Positions 56,380-64,000 of a stretch of 64,000 bases of DNA are shown here, one piece after another. Under the pieces are notes generated by a model. It made no database searches. It saw only the letters and a program-made list of their open reading frames with translations, and was not told the DNA's origin. The first letter of the stretch is position 1. The number at the start of each line of letters is the position of its first letter. The stretch comes from Lepraria neglecta (lineage: Eukaryota; Ascomycota; Lecanoromycetes; Lecanorales; Stereocaulaceae), in assembly GCA_033220425.1 (NCBI GenBank), contig CM065649.1, forward strand, positions 124,001 to 188,000, in the 5' to 3' direction. A program made the translations under genes and the position numbers.

Positions 56380-57462
56380 CGAGAGACATGCCCAGTATTT
56401 TCCTTGACCGAAAGCTAGCTGGAAAGTGTATGCACAACGGTGAAATCTGTCCACGCTGCACAGCGAATTTATTACACGAGACTGCGCCTGGCCTCTGCGG
56501 AGTCGATAATCTTGCTGACGCAAGGGCACATGCTCAGAGGGTATTGGTTTTCAAGAGGCATATTCTTGGTGAACCTGATAAATCTACGCTTAAGAGTGCC
56601 AGACTCTTGGTACAAGTGACTATAGAATTATCTGAATTTGGCAGTGCTAGCATGCTTTGCCGAGAAGTCATCGAAACATCTAGGACCGGGAATGGGCTGA
56701 ATAGTTACTACACCTTATATTTCACGGCAAAATTGACAGATCTTCTACGAGATAGCCCCGATTTCGAGCAGGATGTAGCTACACGCGATTAGCTTCTACA
56801 AGAGTGTGAACAATGGATGAGTCGAATTGCGGCTAGTGGAGACCTGACACTACTCACCGTAGCCTCAAAGATTCACTATGACGCCGGTCGCTACTAGGAA
56901 GTAGCAGAATACGGGCTACGTGCTGTGGCTGGCTACGTGAAAATATTGGGCTCAGTGTCGCAGAGACCTGTCTGGGCAATGATGCACCTCGTGATGAAAT
57001 TATGGAGCAGAAGGTGTTGTTCATTGAGTTGATTGAAGAAGAAGGAGCTATATGCGCATGCAGAGATTTTAATGAAGACAGTACTGACTAAGCAATTTCC
57101 AACACCTCGCGAATGCATATTTGGCGCTTCATCAATACGGAGAATCAGAGAAATATGGACGCATGTCCTTGGAATCCTCCACGGCGCTTTACGGGCCCAA
57201 AGACCTAGAAACAGTATCTTGTATGACTAAATTAACACAAGCATTGCGGGCTCAGGGGGGAAATGCCGAGGCTCAGAATCTAGCTACTGCAGCATTGGAG
57301 CTCACGGTGCAAGTCTTTGGGAAAACTAGCCCGACTTATCTCAGACGATTGGGAGTGTACGAACATTATTTCGGAGAAGGGGAAAGAGCTCCTGCTTCCT
57401 CATATTCAAGATACGTGATTCATGGCCCGTTACAAGAGCGCGGAAAACAAAGGTCTACCTAA
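56380..57462 (+). pseudogene. TPR (kinesin-light-chain-like) repeat protein pseudogene
   Basis: Scattered frames encode tetratricopeptide helices: ARAHAQRVLVFKRHILGEPDKSTLKSARLLV, a part with YEEV-like AGRY-stop-EVAEYGLRAV, and in a third frame NAYLALHQYGESEKYGRMSLESS, TALYGPKDLETVSCMTKLTQ, ALELTVQVFGKTSPTY. The LG...TL and YG..DLET patterns are those of fungal TPR_10/12 repeats, common in NLR and NLR-like proteins. A CxxC near 56450 (ICPRC) starts the unit. At least two stops (near 56792 and 56896) and two frame changes. Whether it was once fused to the methyltransferase upstream or is separate cannot be told. Confidence 0.5.
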
Positions 57463-58311
57463 CTCAGTGTTGGATCTACTGACGGAGGTTCTGAGGACGA
57501 ACAGCCTAATCTAACTTGCGTCAATGACGAGGCGGGCGGTTAGTTTAAGAGGTGCCAGCCTACATTCTTATAAATCCGTGTGCTACGACCAGCGCGTCGA
57601 CCGAGCCCAGTTCATCTCTAGAGAATGACGAGATGCAACATCACCGCTACGTCGAAACGCTATTACCACAGCCCTATCGAGGGCTCGAAGATGAGTTCGC
57701 ACACTCGTTTCTTGCGCAGTCCAAACAACCGAATCCCGGACCTGGTGAATGATAACCCTCAACATGGCTGAGTAACCTTCGTTGAGGAAGGCTACGAAGT
57801 AGATCGACTGCCAAGAGCTGGAATATCGGCATCTCTGGCGCAGAGGTGCAATGATCAAGCGATGAGTAACGTCATGGTGGAGAGCCATCTTGGTGCAACA
57901 TTTAGCTCCAATGGGGTCTATGGAGCTCAAGGGATGATTCAGGTGGCTTGTTCATTCATGTGAAGCACCCTATGATCGCATGCGAATTTAGATTGTTTTC
58001 ATCATATGCTAGGCGATACTTTAGACCCAGCGTACTTCGTCTATATATCGTCCGATGGAGAGCAATGATAATAAGTTTGGGACCGTGGAAATAATCCAAT
58101 CCTGAGCACAATGTATTTGCGAGAATTGGGTACCGGGATCACCGCTTTTCTGCTGTCTTGGGACTGGAGGCTGCCGTAGCTGGTACGCTAAGCAAAGCTA
58201 GCGGCAGGGGTAGTGACTATACGATGCATGCGGACTACCACGGGAGCTTCGGACCATAAAACCAGTATCCAATCCATTTCATTATGGTTTGATCGGACAT
58301 TTTTCATAGTG
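57463..58311. other. Intergenic, no supported gene
   Basis: About 850 bp with no domain-bearing frame. Confidence 0.4.
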
Positions 58312-60533
58312 TCAATCGGTCCAACCATGTTCCCTTAAGAATTCTCTGACCTGTTGATTGCAGCCCCAGCTCCGGTGTCCCAGCGCCTCCACCTTGAGTC
58401 CCTCCAAGTTACGAGCTCTTGAGAGTGCAACGTACGATTGGCCCTCTTCGAAGGCTTTCCCGAGATCTACAATTACCCGTGATAGAGTCATGCCTTGAGC
58501 TTTGTGTACTGTCATTGCCCATGCCGCCATCAGTGGCACTTGCGTACGGGACAACAAGGAATATGGCTCTTCTTCTCCGAGCTCATTGACAGTACACTCT
58601 GCGTAAATTGACCTTCCCGTCCGTTATGGAACCGTACGACCGGCCATCTTTTGATGCCTCTTTTCCAAATGTATTTGCCGATAAGCTCTTTCTTGTGCTT
58701 TGCGAGGTCCCCGCCTGGCTCAGGCAAAAGCTTCGGGTTGTGATCTTCGAAGCGGACGATGACTCCCTGACTGCCATTCACAAGACCACCGGGGATATCA
58801 AGATTGGCCAAAAGAACTACAAGCATGTCTTTCTTGGGCTCAAGAGCTGCTTCGTAGCGATGCTCTCTCAAAGCGTGTAGATTCTCAGGATTGTTAAAGT
58901 CAGGTTGAAACTTGTTTTCAAGATGGGGGTGCTTTGAGTTCCAATCAAAATTGTCAAGGCACGAGTAGTTTTCGATGGGATAGGGAAGGCGGGCGAATTC
59001 TGTGTCGTTGACAAATTCTACCTCCTGCCTTGTAGGGAATAATTTCACAGCCCCATCTGTGTCGGATGGATGGTGGAGAAGTAGATCGTGGTCTTCGCGG
59101 CTGAGCTGCCTTCCAAGGCGGCATTTCTTGAGAATGTTGATAAAAATCAAATCGTCCTGCCTGTGTATTTCTGTCAAGTTCCTATAGACGAAACCACATT
59201 CACTCCAGGCAGCACTACGAAAAGCCCACTTATCGATGTCACGGAAGATGCCGTGCTTGAGACATTGCTTCGTGTCGGGTGAAACTGTTTCCAGAGTCCT
59301 CCCACAGTGCATGCAATACTCCCAGGGTTTCACAGGAGGAAGCTGGCAGAAATCGCCGGTTACCACAATCTGTACGCCTCCAAAAGCTTTGTCGCTACCC
59401 CTGGCGGATTTCATGATGTGGTTGAGGCGTTCGAAGTGAAGGTTTTCGAGCATACTTATTTCATCAATCACAAGCACATCTGTCCAGGTCAGTCTCTTCC
59501 ATACATGTCTACCATGCACCCTCCGTTCTAATTCTAGCATCGTCATCTTCATTGAACTCGGGACCCATCCTGCGTATGTCCAAATCGTACAGCCGTTGAT
59601 GTCAAGTGCGGCTCTACCGGTAGGCGCAATGATATCTACGTTCTTTCCCAGCGCCCTTAGTTGGCCAACAAAGTTATTCAGGACGGCAGATTTACCACAT
59701 CCGGCGGCGCCAGTATAGAAGACATTCCGCCCATTCATGATGATTTGGACTATCTCAGCTTGTTGTGCAGAGAGCTTCGGCCCTGAAGATTCATATGAAA
59801 GGAGCGTCATATTCGACAGGTCTTCATCGTCAAGTGGGAAGTCACCGTAGTCTGAGCCGGCGAGCGACTCGTGATCCCAAACAGACTTGGCACGGGTTGG
59901 CCTCACCTGAAGCGAAGGGTCAACATCCTCATTTTCCAGGTCTATGATTAGGGGATCTCCTTTGTGCGGAGATTCGTCCTTGATGCTTAGAGCTGGACTT
60001 GGGTACTGAAGTGTCTCATCGACCGACTTCTCGTACGGAGAAGCTTGGGTTGGATCCGGGGTCAAAAGCGGAGGATGGCGGCCAATGTGTCCGTGGGTAG
60101 AGGCTATCGGATCAAGATCATGTCTCTTCTTCTTTTGGTCCTTTGCCTTCTTCTGCTTGCGTTTTGACTGCCTGGTATGTCCAGCTAGAACCCATTCCCC
60201 ACCTTCATTCTCGACACCCGCGGCTTCTAGCCACTTTCTAGATCGTGTACGCGCGCCCTTACGATCTCCAGCAAGGACTTGATGTATAGTCTGTATTGCT
60301 TTGTGGAACTCACTGTAGTCTTTCTCCGCCTGCTGCCGCCCTCCATCTCCGGCAGTGTATCCTCGGAATTTTGCTCTAGAGAAGCCTTTGGTGTGTTTCT
60401 CAGTCTCGTTCCTGAAGCATGTTAGCAGATCACCAAGCAAATACTCAAGAGCTCGTCATTACCATGTATCGTAGACCCCAGGAGTCAGGCCATCGAAGAC
60501 TGCATACGCGACTTTTCGGTACTTCTTACCCAT
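58312..60533 (-). pseudogene. Pif1-like helicase with RNase-H1-type N-terminal domain, one frameshift
   Basis: Model: exon 1 60533-60463, 51-bp intron with TGCTAAC branch site, exon 2 from 60411. The start MGKKYRKVAYAVFDGLTPGVYDTW/NETEKHTKGFSRAKF is a Cauli_VI/RNase H1 N-terminal hybrid-binding domain. After a basic linker comes a Pif1 helicase (5'-3' SF1B): Walker A GAAGCGKS (about 258-265), Walker B VLVIDEISM, TGDFCQLPPV, and, in another frame after about 58600, the C-terminal TVHKAQGMTLSRVIVDLG and GQSYVALSRARNLEGLKV. A one-base indel near 58600 separates the frames; nothing else is damaged, so a recent break or an assembly indel is possible. Pif1 enzymes unwind G-quadruplex and RNA-DNA hybrids; the N-terminal domain fits hybrid binding. 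Confidence 0.8.
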
Positions 60534-61228
60534 CGCCTGCGGTTACTGGGACTAAAAGAGCTGGAAACGCGCGCGGAGTGCTCGTCATGGTAAAGGCAAG
60601 GATCGTAAGGCCGAACTTCAAAGACGATATTGGTAATTGTCCGTTTCAGCAAGCAAAGTCAATCGCACAGCTGCAGGTCAAGATAATGCCAAGCCAGGAC
60701 GCACTACTGACCAATCATATCTTTCCTTCGCCTTGGCGCCTTCTACGATTTCAAAATCCTTTACAACCTCTTTAATTCTGACTTGAAGCACCGCAACTGC
60801 TTTCAAATTGATGTGGATATTGATTCTGTTCTGTGCAACATTCCATAAGTCGCTACAGTGGGACTGTGGGTTAGTGTGTCTCATGATCAGATGCGGTTTC
60901 AGCCATGCGCCATGACCATGGGCCATAGCGAGAGATCCGTGCTTCCTGAGAGCACTATTTGTATGAGCATCCCACCAGCAGTTGGCTCTTCAGTCGAGTT
61001 CATCTCTTTCAGAGCCATAGCAGTTCTTTCCCGCCCACCCGCACCTTATACATAGCCTATATATAGCCTATGTACACTCCAGGTCTATGCCGCCTAGGCA
61101 TGGGAGTTTTCTAGCGCTGGGGCACCTGTTGTAGCCTTTCTAGGCCTGCTAGCCCTGGCGTTAGACCGCCCAAGCATCTATTTACATATCCACTTGTGCC
61201 GGTGTGTATAGCTTCAGGAGTGAGAACA
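60534..61228. other. Intergenic, no supported gene
   Basis: About 700 bp. It contains GCCTATATATAGCC-type palindromic sequence near 61054-61074 and otherwise nothing recognised. Confidence 0.4.
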
Positions 61229-62790
61229 CTAAGGGAGTCGATAAAGCATATGATACCACTGACTATGTTGTAATTGCTCTAATGACTGTGACTTCCTAAT
61301 CATCGACGACATCCATATCTTCCATAAGGCACCTGTGAGCTCCAGGCTCACATTTCTTACACTGTCTAGCAACAAGCTTTGATCCCAGCCCCCACCGAAA
61401 AACCACCTCTCGAGCACCAGGCGCAGCTCCACACCTTTACTTGAAAGATATGCTGCAATCTGCTTTCGATGGATACTCCCTGAGCCAAAAATCTTGGTGA
61501 GAAGCTCATCCTTGGATGTCATTACTTCGTTCATGGTAGGCATCTAGTGAATGTACTTACCGGCATTTGCCACCAATACCGGGGACAAGGTATGGGCATA
61601 ACCTTTCCACTGCAGATATATCAAGCTGTTCAGGCTGCCTATCACCGAACTTTTGACGCTTTCACCCTCCATTATATCACGAAGCAATCGTCCAATCACC
61701 TGAGCTCGTTCTGGCCAGTCCTCTCTTTCTGCAAGAACGAGCGTGCCCCATGAAGTCAGGAGGTCTGCCGCGGTCCGTAAAGCGCTCTTGCCAAAAAAGG
61801 GTGGCAAGTTCACGAGCCTCTTCGTCGATAATGCCCAGTTTCTGCATGTTAATGCCCTCCCATTCAACCGCAATACCATTTGTTCTGATCGCCTTCCCAA
61901 AAGGACCAAGTCTGGCCATCCATGTTTTCGATACTTTGGTAGTTGATAAGCGTATAGCTGTCAATGCTTCGTCTACCACGAGCACCAGAAGATAACGTTT
62001 GCAAGCTTGGAGGATATGCTTCCATGACGCCTCACTCATCACGCTCCAGTCTGCGGCGCGAGGTATCTCAACAATTAATGCCACACAGCCCTCGGCTTTT
62101 ATCCTTTTTGCCTGGTTGTCAATCTTGGCGGGAACTCCAGTCTGGGCTATGAAAGGCCGCCTCCTATTCCCCAAGACTCGAGCAAACGGAAGCACAGATT
62201 TCTACGCTAGTAGCCTAAATCTAGCTCTAAACGACCCATGCGCAATTACAAGTTGCTTGTCAATCCTATCTTCCTCCCTGAGCGAAAAAATCCCCTTATT
62301 CGTTGCGTGCTGCGTCAGATGCATAAGTAAGCTCGTCAAAAGAAACGGGTTCGCCGCATCCCTTACGTGTCCGTGCAAGCTGATGGGGTCTGTATTGAAG
62401 AATTTTCGGAAAGCTGAGCGGTAGCTATCGCTGATGGTGGGGATGAAGAAGGGTTGGATTGGTACTTAGTAGGGCCCAGTATTCTGCGATCTCTGCATCT
62501 ACGACTGCGGAGATTGGGTTCTTGCATGTGAGGAAGGAGCCGTACGATTGGTAGAAGTCGAGATCTAGGTATTGTTCGGGTTATAGATCTCCGAGCAGTA
62601 GGTCGGGCAGTTCCTGAAGACGTTTGTATTGCCATTGGATTTGCTTGCGTGGAAGTACTCCATCTGAAGGCTTTTTTTGTGTCTTGACTTGATTGCTGGC
62701 CCGGGTGAATCTTCGCTGAGACCCATTGCTGGCTTCAGCTGCTTTCTGCCGTGCCTTGGAAAAGCACACCACCAACAAATTACTGATTAA
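61229..62790 (-). pseudogene. Decayed PLP-enzyme-like (class III aminotransferase-like) gene
   Basis: Minus-strand fragments in different frames: a basic N-terminal region (QIQWQYKRLQELPDLLLGD near 62.6 kb); GCVALIVEIPRAADWSVMSE and RYLLVLVVDEALTAIR (62.1-61.95 kb), resembling the D-E-x-x-T cofactor motif of class III aminotransferases; LLTSWGTLVLAEREDWPERAQVIGRLL; and VLVANAGKYIH-stop-MPTMNEVMTSKDELL to 61229. The TAG at 61547 stands where Trp would suit. A frame change near 61750 and breaks near 62.3-62.5 kb make it a pseudogene. The enzyme assignment rests on short motifs and could be wrong; the fragments certainly belong to one former gene. Confidence 0.45.
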
Positions 62791-63466
62791 AGACTCGAAA
62801 CGAATTCTATTTATGAACTGAAACCTAGAGTATGCGTGTCTGTGAAGCGGACGATGTAGGATAACACCTTTGCAACAGGAAAGGGGCGTCTCTGTGACAA
62901 AAATAGTGTTGAAGCAGCAAAACATGCCCAACAACAAGAACGAACAACGGAACAACTTCTTTCTTTGGAAGACTCTAGCATTTTGGTGGCGACAGCATTG
63001 TTTCGGATAAAGGACCATTCTTCTTTGATGGGCCTCATGGTCATGTTGTTTTTCTCGATTCCAAATTAATGGAGACAACCGTGCAAACCATGCTGTCGAA
63101 GCCTTGAAGGATTGTGTAGGAACATCAGAGCGGGAAGCCTGGTGGCGAATTGTGCCCAGGGGCTGAAAGCTTCGCTTTACTATAAGAGATACCAACTCTC
63201 TCCAAAACAGAAGTCTTTTGAACTCGTCAGACTTGAGCTTGTCAGCTATTCCTGCCCCTTAGCCGAAAGGGTTTTCTCGTCCGACATCTATTTCTTTCAA
63301 CGGTTTTGCGTACCTTGGTACTCAGCGCCAGTGTGCTCGCGGGCTTCTACCCCTTCGATCTTGCAATGTCCGATGTGGAAAGAGCGGAGATGTACTCACT
63401 CCTCGCTTCCCTTGAGCCAGAACCGCTTCAATTTACGCTCCTCTTGATCAAACAAAGTTCTTCTGC
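62791..63466. other. Intergenic, no supported gene
   Basis: Part of a long minus-strand frame extends here but looks non-coding before about 62790. Confidence 0.35.
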
Positions 63467-63690
63467 GAGCTCCCAGGGCCGTCCAAATGAACTACGACGT
63501 CCAACAACAGAAAAGATGAAACCTCAATTGGGTAAAGGGTAATCCTTATGCTCTCAGAGTTGTATAGAGACATGGTAGAGATGATAGAACCTCAATTAGG
63601 TATAGTGTCTTCGTTAAGAGCTCCCAGAGCTGTCTAAATGCCCCACGACATCTAAAGGGTAGAGAGGATAGAACCTCAACTGGGTAAAGC
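63467..63690. repeat. Three imperfect direct repeats of about 60-73 bp
   Basis: Units at about 63467-63538, 63548-63606 and 63618-63690. Each starts GAGCTCCCAGRGC (or GCTCTCAGAG) and ends GAACCTCAAYTGGGTAAAG (or a close variant), with ATGATAGAACCTCAA shared. The middle unit is shorter. Confidence 0.75.
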
Positions 63691-64000
63691 GTGTCAGCTC
63701 GAAATTGTCTCTTTTTAGCCACCACCCATCTGAGTAGGCATTCTGTTTCCCCGGGCTAGACTTGCCACGTGCGAAGAGGAACTGAACTCGGATAGAGGTA
63801 GGTATGGTTGAAACAATTCGATTCCAAATGATATGTACAGTCAATGAGAACAGAAGCGAACGAGCTTGGAGTCAACAAGCAGCCTAACCAGACCCCTCTT
63901 CAAACTCCCCTGTTCATGAACCCTTAACCGGTCATCTTTCCCATACTACATCCCCTAGCCTACCTACGTAAAAGCCATCGTCTTCTTAATCTCCGCAATG
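63691..64000. other. Right edge, no gene seen
   Basis: The last 310 bp hold no supported frame; a gene may lie just beyond the window. Confidence 0.35.

Noticed and set aside
58312-60533. Helitron (Rep-helicase) identity for the Pif1-like gene
   Set aside because: No Rep/HUH domain, no TC start or CTRR end with hairpin was found nearby.
1-64000. CRISPR arrays or bacterial operons
   Set aside because: Introns, gene spacing and families are fungal; no regularly spaced repeats of CRISPR type occur.

Overview
The window looks like nuclear DNA of a filamentous ascomycete (Pezizomycotina, most likely a Dothideomycete or Leotiomycete). The evidence is short introns of about 50-65 bp with GTNNGT donors and CTAAC-like branch sites, Ty3/Gypsy and Fot1/pogo-type elements decayed into TA-rich sequence, and fungus-specific families: NACHT-ankyrin NLRs, HeLo/DUF7580, DUF7730, metacaspase, A1 aspartyl protease, DHA2 transporter and CorA-like proteins. 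No species is claimed.

Layout. 1-4.4 kb: fossil Gypsy element on the minus strand, its far end outside the window. 5.0 kb: GC-rich minisatellite. 5.5-8.8 kb: broken NACHT-ankyrin NLR (minus). 9.3-11.4 kb: Fot1-like DNA transposon with clear inverted ends and a TA duplication. 11.4-12.4 kb: intact three-exon membrane-protein gene, followed on its 5' side by a 275-bp MITE. 13.1-17.3 kb: second broken NLR (plus). 18-26 kb: a decayed TM/coiled-coil gene, an intact type II membrane protein, a DUF7730 gene with one frameshift, and a SET gene with one stop. 26-28 kb: tandem pair of small secreted proteins. 28-32 kb: six-exon CorA-like transporter. 32-36.6 kb: divergent pair of a HeLo/DUF7580 protein and a protein kinase. 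37.7-40 kb: small membrane protein and a metacaspase. 42.6-43.9 kb: secreted aspartyl protease. 44.9-47.8 kb: row of three SET genes, only the middle one intact. 48.8-51.7 kb: acylated proline-rich protein and an MFS transporter. 52.8-54.8 kb: second tandem pair of secreted proteins. 55.8-64 kb: decayed methyltransferase, TPR gene, Pif1-like helicase and PLP-enzyme-like gene, then a three-unit repeat.

How the genes relate. Two themes stand out. First, genes tied to fungal self/non-self recognition and regulated cell death (two NLRs, HeLo/DUF7580, kinase, metacaspase) lie within 35 kb, with the NLRs dead and the HeLo-kinase pair intact. Second, several host genes carry nonsense codons of the CpA to TpA type expected from repeat-induced point mutation, mostly in families present in several copies, beside transposons. 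Four secreted proteins in two tandem pairs share one cysteine framework and are candidate secreted effectors. Several gene models below are spliced models rebuilt by hand from splice signals and reading frame; exon coordinates are given in each entry.
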